A DNA stretch of 64,000 bases from Hirundichthys speculiger (lineage: Eukaryota > Chordata > Actinopteri > Beloniformes > Exocoetidae). The stretch lies in contig JAGFBZ010000680.1 in the NCBI GenBank assembly GCA_018398805.1, forward strand, positions 122,085 to 186,084, read 5' to 3'. The notes under the pieces were generated by a model. It was not told the DNA's origin and did not search any database. It worked only from the letters and a program-made list of their open reading frames with translations. Made by a program: the position numbers and the translations under genes. Positions 1 through 10,127 of the stretch are shown here, piece after piece. Every line of letters starts with the position of its first letter. The stretch's first letter is position 1.

Positions 1-467
1 ACGTTTACGAAATATGAGTTAGCGAAGCGCGTCGACCAGGTTAGTCCTGGTCAAACATCTCAGTAGCTTGAAGCATTAGCCTTAGCTCCTTCAAGTTGCT
101 TCTACAAATTACAATAAAACGTAAACAAGTGCTCTGCAGACAGGATAACTGTCCTCCACCAGTTGTTCCTCTGGATTCTTAAAAAAAAAAAACAATATGC
201 CCAGATTCTTTCGTCCTTTTAGTGGGTTGGTAAATGTCCTGCATGCTATCACCACTTTCCGCCATGCTAACGTTACAATGCCGGTGTTACAAGCTACATA
301 TTCACGCGAGACACAGTCGCGAGTCGCTGGCAGACTTGAATGAGGCTGATATTACACATCCCGGTAATCGACTGCGATAATGAGATGAAGTCAAACATAA
401 ACGGTAATCGTTATTGCGTAAAATTTTACCGCGCTTTACCGTAATACCGGTAACCGTTCCATCCCTA
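1..467. mobile_element. hAT-like element fragment (family F), right end
   Basis: The stretch from about 240 to 467 matches the right half of the complete element at 58993-59901, including the segment around 'gatattaca' and the shared end 'ccgttccatcccta'. The left part is cut off by the window edge or has diverged, so the left boundary is not set. No coding potential is seen. Confidence 0.6.
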
Positions 468-991
468 GTCTGCATAGAAATAAGAAACTCTGGTAACCAG
501 AGCTCTCCTCTGACTGGGGTTGTAGACCTGCGTCCTCCTCAACCCTGGAAGATAAGAAGCTTCCTTTCTGCAGCTGCTCTCACTGATCTGCCTCTCATAA
601 ATCATCTCTATCTGCTCCAGCATTTACAACACGAGCGCTGCATTTCTTTTCTGGAGACCGGTCCAAAGACCTGCCCTTCGGTCAGCGCTCGTAGGTCAGC
701 ACTCTCGAGCCATCCAGAGCTGTTTGCTTCTTTGTTTCCAGCCAACTGTGGGAGTTACAGGGGCAAAGATAAAGCTGGAACTCTGCTGACGTCAACGCTG
801 AGCAGAAGCTGAACGGTGCCATCGTGGGACTCGTCCCTCCAGCGGTGGATTTTCCCTCATCTGGGTCCACTTAAACCCACAAACGGGTTCAGAGCCTCCA
901 CATTCCTGCGCCGACCCCGCAGATGTCTCGGATATGAGCGCCGGCATCCACATGTTGTCCACATCTGGAGTTTCCTCAGTTATCAGCCTCC
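468..991. other. No gene recognised
   Basis: Mixed-composition sequence. Open frames of up to 132-161 codons run through here on both strands, but they show no recognisable domain, no splice context and no repeat structure. Confidence 0.4.
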
Positions 992-1045
992 GGGCGGGAG
1001 GTGTGGGAGTGGGCGGGGTGGGGCGGGGTGGGGGGTAATAAAAAG
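992..1045 (+). promoter_or_regulatory. Possible GC-box / TATA-like promoter
   Basis: Three GGGCGG boxes (992, 1011, 1021) are followed by a TATA-like TAATAAAAAG at 1036-1045. A GC-rich stretch follows to about 1237, where a weak GT donor (AGAGCAG/GTTGGT) could end a noncoding exon. The hyaluronidase coding exon begins with a splice acceptor at 9164-9165, so an upstream noncoding exon on this strand is needed. Linking the two is inference. Confidence 0.3.
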
Positions 1046-1240
1046 CTGGGAACACCTCAGAGCTGCAAATCTCTCAGTGCTGACAAGTTGCCACAAGTGC
1101 TCAGTTCAGACTGTAACTCGAGCCGCCGCAGCGACAGGTTCGGGGGGGAAACCAGGAGGTCAAAGACCAGCAGACCGTGATTCAACGTCCCACCAGACGA
1201 GGAGTTTGGGAAGCGGGAAGCCGGACGCCGAGAGCAGGTT

Positions 1241-1825
1241 GGTACTCAGCGACGTCTGCTTTAACGTTCTCGTTTCGGCTCAACAGGTTGTTGTGACCTG
1301 AACATCTCCAGGTGTTGTTGCACGGTTCTGCCAGGACCTCTGACCCCCTGACCCCCTGACCCGCCTGGCGGCACATTTCTGACCTTTAAAGGAACGAGGC
1401 GAGCTGCCAACAAAACTGCACACACCGTGTTACAAGCTCACACGCCTTCTTGTGTGAAGAATGAATAAATGAATGAAAAGCAGACGAGGGAGGATAGATC
1501 ACGTTCTTCCTTACGATGCGTAATACACGTTCCTGACAAATGTGGCTCCGTTTGAAAGAGAAATGATCAGGTTACTATTACTATGACAAAGAAATAACCC
1601 ACCAAACACACGTTTCCTGGCTTTGAGTGCTTGTTTCAGTTTGGAGAAGAGCTGCAGGACCGTATCTCCTGCATGTGTCCTTCACCTCGTACAGCTGACG
1701 CAGGTGTTCAGTTATGCGCTAAAGTTAGTACCCCCTCCCGTTTCAATCCTGTATAAAGCATGTACCCACGATGCAACAGCTTGCAGATCCGCCTGAACCA
1801 GCTGTGACATTAGTTGTCCCGTGTA
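1241..1825. other. No gene recognised
   Basis: Unique-looking sequence with no supported exon, RNA gene or repeat. Confidence 0.4.
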
Positions 1826-1838
1826 TGACTTTATCATA

Positions 1839-2290
1839 GTACTGGGCGGTATGACCAAAAATTTATATCACGGTATTTTTCAAAATTATATCGGTTTCAC
1901 GGTATATTACGGTATTTTTTTTTAAGGCAAAACTGGGTGTTAACCACATTTTCTAATCATTTAGAGAGGAATTGCTGCAGTAAATTGTCTTAGAATGACC
2001 TATTTTACTGTCACGAGGAGTGAATATTGTAGAAAAACATTCATATCTCCACTAGTATTAATACAGGTTTGCATGGCCTCACAAAATGATACTATTTACA
2101 AAGAGGTGGCACTCGTGATTCTGATTAAGTGAAGGAATCAGAATGATGATAGTTGCAGTTAAAATACAGAACCCTTTTATTTTTAACATTTTGCAAACAA
2201 CTTGAAAAAACATATTTTGTAAAAATCAACATTTACTACACAATGTAAACAACGTTCTAAAGTTGTAGCCGCGGGAGACAACACCAGCCT
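1839..2290. mobile_element. Probable hAT-like element fragment
   Basis: It begins 'agtactgggcggtatgacc' and continues with AT-rich 'cacggtatattacggtat' motifs typical of short fish hAT ends. No matching right terminus or target duplication was found, so this is a decayed copy with uncertain limits. Confidence 0.35.
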
Positions 2291-2569
2291 GGTGTAGCCT
2301 CCCGTGGCTACAACTTTAGCTCAGCAACATTTGCAGATTATTGTAGGTTGTTGGACGCAGACGAACTAATGAGCTCAGAAGATTTCTTCAAATCTTAACT
2401 TTGCAGTCGTCCTTCCTGAGCAACCAGGACGCAGCAGTGGAGAGGACAAAAGCTGGATGAAAAGGGACAAAAAACATAAAGAACCATCAAGCAGGGCCAC
2501 CTGAGCCAGCTCTGACCCCCGGCTTTATTACAATGATCATCTAAACATCCACACGAGAGTCCCGATAAT

Positions 2570-2672
2570 GACTTTGAGTGATCTAAGATGATCATCTCGC
2601 CGCAACAAATTCCTCGTATGTGTAAAATCGTACCTGGCAATAAAGTGATTCTGATTCTGATGAGAAGAAGCT
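2570..2672 (+). mobile_element. Possible LINE 3' tail
   Basis: The sequence ends in a short tandem 'tgattctgattctgat' after 'ggcaataaag', as do the 3' tails of many truncated fish LINE copies. No coding part is attached. About 130 bp downstream, at 2820-2880, is a small 17-bp repeat (atcatcatggactagat, about 3 copies). Confidence 0.35.
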
Positions 2673-2689
2673 CAGCTCTTAAGGGCTTC

Positions 2690-3404
2690 ATATGTAAAAA
2701 GAAGAACTTTAGTTCTTTCCTGGGTTTCACTGGGTTTTGGGTTAACTGGAGGCAGTTCAGAGTAGTTGTAGGACATCCTACCAATAAAGAGCTGCAGCAG
2801 TCTAATGTTGGAGTGACTGTCATGGACTATATCATCATGGACTAGATCATCATGGACTAGATCATCATGGACTAGATCTTCTGACTCTGCAGATCACTCC
2901 TCCTACAGCTGCAGCCTTCCACGAGTCTTTAAAGTCCTGACAGACTTCATGCTGTAAAAATATGATTTCTCTCCAAGGATTAATAAAATATTACTGAATT
3001 TGAATGACGATGCTCCGAACACAGTTATCAGGAAGGACAGTCTGGGAAACTTTACATTTTCCCAGCATTCAGCTGTGACTCACTAACGCTCTCCAGACCG
3101 GGGCTGCAGCTTTCACAAATGGACAATCACTTTTTTCTACTTCCACTTGTTTAGTTTAGTCAGTGAGACTAAGACGTTGCTTCCTCTGTACCGAGGAAGA
3201 ACCGCTGAGGCACTTGAAAGTCAGTCAGTTGACCTCCAACCAGAAGATTAGCCCCTGACTCTGCCCTGAGTCAGGCTTTAAAGACACTCATTTTGTAATT
3301 AAAAGTTACAAATAAGAGTCTAAACACAGTGGTTAATAACAACACCAAACTAAAGACAGTGAAGGTCAGGAGCAACTATCTGAGAGACCTGTTGGTCTGT
3401 TTTT
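2690..3404. other. No gene recognised
   Basis: Apart from the small 17-bp repeat near 2820-2880, nothing is supported here. Confidence 0.35.
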
Positions 3405-4943
3405 ACGGTCTATGACTAGTTTGTGACCAGTCTGTGACTAGTCTGTGACCAGTCTGTGACCAGCTGTGACTAGTCTGTGACTAGTCTGTGACCAGTCTCT
3501 GACCAGTCTGGAACCAGTGTCTGGCTATTCTGTGATCAGTCTGTGACCAATCTGGGACCAGTCTCATACTAGTCTGTGACTAGTCTGTGACCAGTCTGTG
3601 ACCAGTCTGTGACTAGTCTGTGACTAGTCTGTGACTAGTCTGTGACCAGTCTGTGACTAGTCTGTGAGCTGTGACCTGTCTGTTGACTAGTCTGTGACCA
3701 GTCTGTGACTAGTCTAGTGACTGTCTGTGACCAGTCTGTGACCAGTCTGTGACTAGTCTGTGACCAGTCTGTGACTAGTCTGTAACTACTGTGACTAGTC
3801 TGACTAGTCTGTGACTAGTCTGTGACTAGTCTGTGACTAGTAGTCTGTGACCAGTCTGTGACTAGTCTGTGACTAGTCTGACTAGTCTGTGACCAGCTGT
3901 GACTAGTCTGTGACCAGTCTGTGACTAGTCTGTAACTAGCTGTGACTAGTCTGAGACCAGTCTGTGACTAGTCTGTGACTAGTCTGACTAGTCTGTGACC
4001 ATTCTCTGACTAGTCTGTGACTAGTCTGACCAGTCTGTGACCATTCTCTGACCATTCTCTGACTAGTCTGTAACCAGTCTGTGACCAGTCTCTGACCAGT
4101 CTGTGACTAGTCTGTGACCAGTCTGTGACTATTCTCTGACTAGTCTGTGACCAGTCTGTGACCAGTCTGTGACTAGTCTGTGACCAGTCTGTGACCATTC
4201 TCTGACCATTCTCTGACTAGTCTGTAACCAGTCTGTGACCAGTCTGTGACCAGTCTGGGACCATTCTCTGACCATTCTCTGACTAGTCTGTGACCAGTCT
4301 GTGACTAGTCTGTAACCAGTCTGTGACCAGTCTGTGACTAGTCTGTGACCAGTCTGTGACCATTCTCTGACTAGTCTGTAACTAGCTGTGACTAGTCTGA
4401 GACCAGTCTGTGACTAGTCTGACTAGTCTGTGACCATTCTCTGACTAGTCTGTGACTAGTCTGACCAGTCTGTGACCATTCTCTGACCATTCTCTGACTA
4501 GTCTGTAACCAGTCTGTGACCAGTCTGTGACCAGTCTGTGACTAGTCTGTGACCAGTCTGTGACCAGTTCTCTGACTAGTCTGTGACCAGTCTGTGACTA
4601 GTCTGTGACCAGTCTGTGACTAGTCTGTGACCAGTCTGTGACCATTGTCTGACTAGTCTGTGACCAGTCTGTGACTAGTCTGTGACCAGTCTGTGACCAG
4701 TCTGTGACTAGTCTGTGACCAGTCTGTGACCATTCTCTGACCATTCTCTGACTAGTCTGTGAACAGTCTGTGACCATTCTCTGACTAGTCTGTGACCAGT
4801 CTTGACTAGTCTGTAACCAGTCTGTGACCAGTCTGTGACTAGTCTGTGACCAGTCTGTGACCATTCTCTGACTAGTCTGTGACCAGCCTGTGACCAGTCT
4901 GTGACCAGTCTGTGACCAGCTGTGGCTGGTCACAGACTGGTCA
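3405..4943. repeat. Minisatellite, about 10-bp unit (agtctgtgac[c/t])
   Basis: About 1.5 kb of tandem 'agtctgtgac' units, in which the final base alternates between c and t and some units are changed to 'attctctgac'. Higher-order blocks of several units recur, for example 4010-4200 compared with 4440-4560. The right edge ends in an inverted unit that makes a perfect hairpin (4902-4943). Open frames on the minus strand (Trp-Ser-Gln-Thr repeats) come from the repeat period and are not genes. Confidence 0.95.
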
Positions 4944-5426
4944 GAGCAACGGAGGAGTGAGACCTTCACAACCAACAAATGTTTCAAACTTATGCACACA
5001 AACAGAGGAATAAATAAAAGTAGTTCTTGCTTTTCTCACTGAAACTGGGTAGAAGTTAGAAGTTGTCCCAGTCATCTTCGTAACAGTTTGTTTTTTTAGT
5101 TTCAGACCATCCAGGGAACTTTTTCTCCTGGTGACGTATTCAATATTTTACTTCAATAATAAGTATTGTGAAATAAAAAATAAAAACCCAAGCGATTCCT
5201 CCAACCGTTGGCTCTAAACCTGGCAGAAGGTGAGTCCAAGACTATATTCTGAGTAGCTGACGGCTCAGCTGGAGGACAGCCCTTCATTTGTTTCTTCAGC
5301 CAAACACTCGCCAGCGCACCAGCGGCTCAGTTCCACAGAAGCAGCCGTTATAAGGGATCTTTTTGGGAAACTACACATTTTGCTGCTGCTTGGCAGTTGT
5401 TTGCTCGTGTGTCCTTGTGCGAGACA
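4944..5426. other. No gene recognised
   Basis: Unique-looking spacer between the minisatellite and a hAT insertion. Confidence 0.4.
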
Positions 5427-5434
5427 CTGAACTA

Positions 5435-6387
5435 TAGGGTTGGGCATCGTTTGGATTTTAACGATTCCAGTTCCGATTCCGATTCTGATTCAGATTCTCT
5501 GTTTCTATTCCTGTTCAAAACGATTCTCGATTCCGATTCTTTGATGTGCAGGTCAACAGATTGCGACTTATCTAACAGTAGAATTTTTTCATTAAAAAAC
5601 TGTGACACATTTACGCAGGAAACAGGCCATTTTTATTCTTACACATGCTTGCATGCACATATGCACACACAGAATTCACTTACAGCCTAAATGTTAAACA
5701 ACTTACAGTTGGCAGTTGGCCTCCAAAATACATTTTGCCCAACAAAAAACGAAATCAACAGTTTTTGTTTAGGAAAATGACCATATCTGCTCTTTTAGAA
5801 ACAGACAGATAAACGCCGACAAAAACATAACCTTGTTTGTTTACCTGGGTTGCTGGGTTACGCTCATACAGACAAAAGGCCCTCCTAGCCAATGGGATGC
5901 CAGGAAGATACTAAGCGATAGCCAATGGCAGAGCAGCTCGGACGCACCGCTTTCAAACCGAGATACAAAGCCGACAAGTATGTTAACGTTCGGTAAACTC
6001 TGGGAGCTGCGAGTAGCAGCGCTACTGTATTTCTGCCTTTCGTATCCTGAAATTTCTTTCGTAACAAGAGGCAATATTTTCCCTTTGAGGCATTTCGTAA
6101 CCTGAAAACTTCGTATGTAGAGACGTTCGTAAGTAGAGGTACCACTGTATATGAGAAGGCAAGAGTTTCTGGATCTAGACGGACTCTGTTGCAGTCGAAG
6201 AAGCGACGGGAGCAACGGGAGTAACATCAACAAACTAATGCAGTAAATCAAAAAATAAAGAATAAAAATAGCGCAGATACTTAATACCGAAAATAGGAAT
6301 CGAAATTCAAAAATCTTCTAAACGATTCCAGAACCGGACGCTAGGAACCGATTCCTACTTGGAATCGTTTTTCGATGCCTAACCCTA
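5435..6387. mobile_element. hAT-like nonautonomous element (family D), copy 1
   Basis: Terminal inverted repeats are 'tagggttgggcatcg' on the left and its near complement 'cgatgcctaacccta' on the right. The element is flanked by an exact 8-bp target duplication, CTGAACTA, at 5427-5434 and 6388-6395. Near both ends are runs of 'gattccgattc'. A second copy, in opposite internal orientation, lies at 22455-23587. Around 6005-6150 there is an inner 'tacagtggtacctct'-type segment shared with copy 2. Confidence 0.9.
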
Positions 6388-6395
6388 CTGAACTA

Positions 6396-7990
6396 CACGT
6401 TACCTCTGTCTGTTCACCGACAGACTCGCTAAATGATCTTTACGTTCGGGGAGAGTTGATGGAAGTACGTTAACTACAAATGCGCTACATTTGTAGCACA
6501 TCCCCTTAGTGGTTCATTTGCAGTCTCCTCCTGCTCGTTCAGTCTGAGAGCCAATCAGAGAGACCTTGGAGTCAAGATGGTGCTGCATCGACACGCTCTT
6601 CAAACACATATAATACTAGATTATGAGATTCCCACTGTGTCCAAGTTCATCCAGTTGATTTCCCATGATGAAGAATTGGTTTAAACCTCACCTCCTCATC
6701 TAGAGATGTCTCCTCTTCAGCTCCTCAGAACTGGCTCTGGTCATTCCTCCGGTAGAAACTACTGCTGCGAGTCATTTCCAGTATCTTTTAATTGTTAAAA
6801 ACCCCGAGGTGCTATAAACCTAACTGCTTCTTTCAGGATGAAGCAAATTTAAGCGTATCCTCGAAGAAGCCCAAATACTGTTTGGTACTGTTTTAATGAA
6901 CTGAATCTTTAATAACGCCATCATTACATTTCAGTTTTGTAAAAGAGTCAACATGTGGATTTGAACATCTGGCTCAGTCAGAAGCAGCAGCAGATGTCCA
7001 TGTGAGACTGAAGTCTCAGAGGGAGGCCAGTTATTATCCTGGACGTCCTAATTTGTCCAATTTATTCCTTCAAAGAAGCTCTTGAAGTTGTTAGAAGGAA
7101 GGCGTGAGTTTTCTAGCTGCTGTCTCCATCACAGTTAATGTTTGTGTCTCCAGCAGCAGCCAGCTGTTTTCATTCAGCAGAAACAAAAAAAGAAAAAAAC
7201 CCATTGTTCTCTATATTACATTCTTCCACATGGAAGCAGTCTGCTGCTGGTTTCAACTTGTTCTTCTGCCCAAAAGAGACTAAAAACAGTGAGGACGTCG
7301 GCTCCATCCATCCACAAATCTCCCGCTGTTTTCTATTCTTCAGAGGCTGTGTTCACCTCTGCAGAGGATATCTTCTCTGACGATCAGCGATGTGGCGAGA
7401 AGTGCCGTTAATCTGTCAGTCTGTTTATTAAAGTTGGCAGGAAATGAGAACATCAATCATTAAATGAAGCTGCGTCTCGTCTGATGCAACGAAGAGAATT
7501 CAAGATAAACACTGAGTCAGCTCCTCCTCCTCAGAATAATCAAAACAGACAATTCAGCACATGTGCCATCATATCACCCCTGTCAGCAACATGGGATAAG
7601 ACAGGCCCAGATGTACCAGACTGGGGGGGTACCGCTTTTCGTTCTCTTCAGTCCCGTTATTAAACTGAACTGGATCTAAATCTTTCCTTTGTTTTTCAGG
7701 TGTTTGGTCTTAAACCAACGGACCAGACGGATGACAGTTTGAACCAGATGGTAGTTTTAGTGACATAACAGAAAAGAAGTCAATCATTTGGATTGACGCA
7801 TTACGAGGATAACAACAACAAATATGATGATGCTGGAAAAAGGAAACAAAGTGATGAAAGACTTTCTTTCTAGTGTATTTTAACAAAAGCTGAGTTTTTC
7901 TTCTGGCTTGTGTTGCCTTTCAAAGAGTCGTCTTTCTGCTGGATTTAGATCTTCATCACGACACACGAGCTGCTGGATCACTGAGGGAAC
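6396..7990. other. No gene recognised
   Basis: Spacer with short open frames only (80-89 codons near 7140-7410). No domain, splice pattern or repeat is visible. Confidence 0.4.
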
Positions 7991-7993
7991 TTA

Positions 7994-9062
7994 TTTCCAT
8001 CCATTCATCCATCAATAATCCATCCATCCATCCATCCATCCCTCCATCATTCATCCATCAATAATCCATCCATCCATCCATCCATCCCTCCATCATTCAT
8101 CCATCAATAATCCATCCATCCATTATCCATCCATCCATCCATCAATCAATAATCCATCCATCCATCATCCATCCATCCAACCATCCATCCATCCATCCCT
8201 CCATCATTCATCCATCAATAATCCATCCATCCATCTATCCATCCATCATCCATCCATCAATATCCATCCAATCCATCCATCCAGCAGCCATCCATCCATC
8301 CATCCATCCATCCATCCATCCATCCCATCCATCATCCATCCAGCCATCCAGCATCCATCCATCCATCCCATCCATCCCCATCCATCCAGCCACCAGCTCC
8401 ATCCATCCATCCATCATCCATCCATCATCCATCCATCACATCCATCACTCCAATCCATCCATCCAGCCATCCATCCATCCATCCATCCCCATCCATCCAT
8501 CCATCCATCCATCCAGCCATCCATCCATCCATCCATCCATCCATCCATCCATCCATCCAGCCATCCATCATCCCATCCACCATCCATCCATCCCATCCAT
8601 CCCATCCATCCATCATCCATCCATCCTCCATCCAATCCATCCATCATCCATCACTAATCCATTAATCCATCCATCTATCCATCCATCATCCATCCATCAT
8701 CCATCACTAATCCATCATCCATTCATCCATCCATCCATCCATCATCAATCCATCCATCCATCAATCCATCACTAATCCATCCATCCATCATTAATCCATC
8801 ATCCACCCACCCACCCATCCATCCATCCATCACTAATCCATCCATCATCCATCCATCATCCATCACTAATCCATCATCCACCCACCCACCCATCCATCCA
8901 TCCATCCACCCATCCATCCATCCATCCATCTATCCATCCATCATCCATCCATCCACCCATCCATCCATCCATCCATCTATCCATCCATCATCCATCCATC
9001 CACCCATCCATCCATCCATCCATCTATCCATCCATCATCCATCCATCCATCCATCCATCCAG
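7994..9062. repeat. (CATC)n simple-sequence block, about 1.1 kb
   Basis: Tandem 'catc' units with scattered variants (atcaat, cacc, ctat) form 30-60-bp higher-order blocks, for example the repeated 'catccctccatcattcatccat' block in 8030-8220. It lies about 100 bp before the hyaluronidase coding exon. Minus-strand frames rich in Met-Asp-Gly-Trp are products of the repeat. Confidence 0.95.
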
Positions 9063-9176
9063 CCTCGTTCAGTCCTCTGTAGTGGATCTGCTGGATCTCA
9101 GCTCTCTTTGGGCGACTGGAACTCATTTCATTCACCATCTGAATTTGTGTCCTCTTCTTTTTCAGATCCAGTCCCT

Positions 9177-10127
9177 ATGACAATGAGTCCGACTGACTGG
9201 GCCCGTGACACACGGCATGTCCCATCCGTCTTTGTCACCGTGATGGCCCTCCTTTACTCCAGCGGTGCCTTACCGAGGACGGACCCTCCCATGCTCCCTG
9301 GAGACCACTTCATGTTCATGTGGAACGCCCCGACAGAGCTCTGTGAAATCCACTTCGAGATACCTCTCGACCTCTCCTACTTCAGCTTCGTGAGCAGCAC
9401 GCTGAAAACGGCGACAAATCAGAGCATCTCCCTCTTCTACATAGACCGTTTCGGCGTCTTCCCTTATATAGACGAAGACACCGGAGAGCTGTACGACGAT
9501 GGTCTCCCCCAGTTAGTGGATATGAAGGAGCACCGCGAGCTGGCCGAGGACGACGTCGAGTACTACATCCCCACAAACCGACCAGGTCTGGCTGTGCTGG
9601 ACTTTGAGGAGTGGAGGCCACTGTGGGTCCGAAACTGGGGGAGCAAAGACATCTACCGCGATTACTCAGTTGAAACGGTGAAGAGGAAAAATCCATCTCT
9701 GACTGAAGATGAAGCGGAGGACCGGGCGAAACTCGTGTTTGAACGTGCAGCGAAGAAGTACTTCATCCGATCCCTCAGCATCGGGAAGAAACTGAGGCCA
9801 AACAGACTTTGGGGTTACTATTTATTCCCTGACTGCTACAACTACGACTACAACCAGGACATGCTGGGCTTCACTGGAGAGTGTCCTCCCATTGAGATAG
9901 ACAGAAACGACAACCTGCTGTGGCTCTGGAGAGAGTCCACAGCGCTCTATCCATCCATCTATCTGGAGGTGGTGCTCAGAGACTCCCAGCAGGCCCGACT
10001 GTATGTCCGCCATCGCATCCGTGAGGCCATGAGGGTCTCAACCCTCCCCGACAGATCCTACTCCATCCCCATCTACGCCTACATAAGACCTGTGTATAAG
10101 GACAGCGTTGACGACTACATGTCAGAG
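9177..10127 (+). CDS. Hyaluronidase coding exon 1
   Basis: Acceptor 'ctttttcag' ends at 9165 and donor 'gag/gtaaga' follows 10127. Codes residues 1-317, including the signal segment and the catalytic D142-x-E144. Confidence 0.92.

Noticed and set aside
3405..4943. CRISPR-like regular array
   Set aside because: Direct repeats without unique spacers. This is a eukaryotic minisatellite. The same holds for the arrays at 45006, 50107, 55230 and 60085.
5841..6251. 136-codon minus-strand frame
   Set aside because: It lies wholly inside a hAT element and has no transposase or host-gene similarity.
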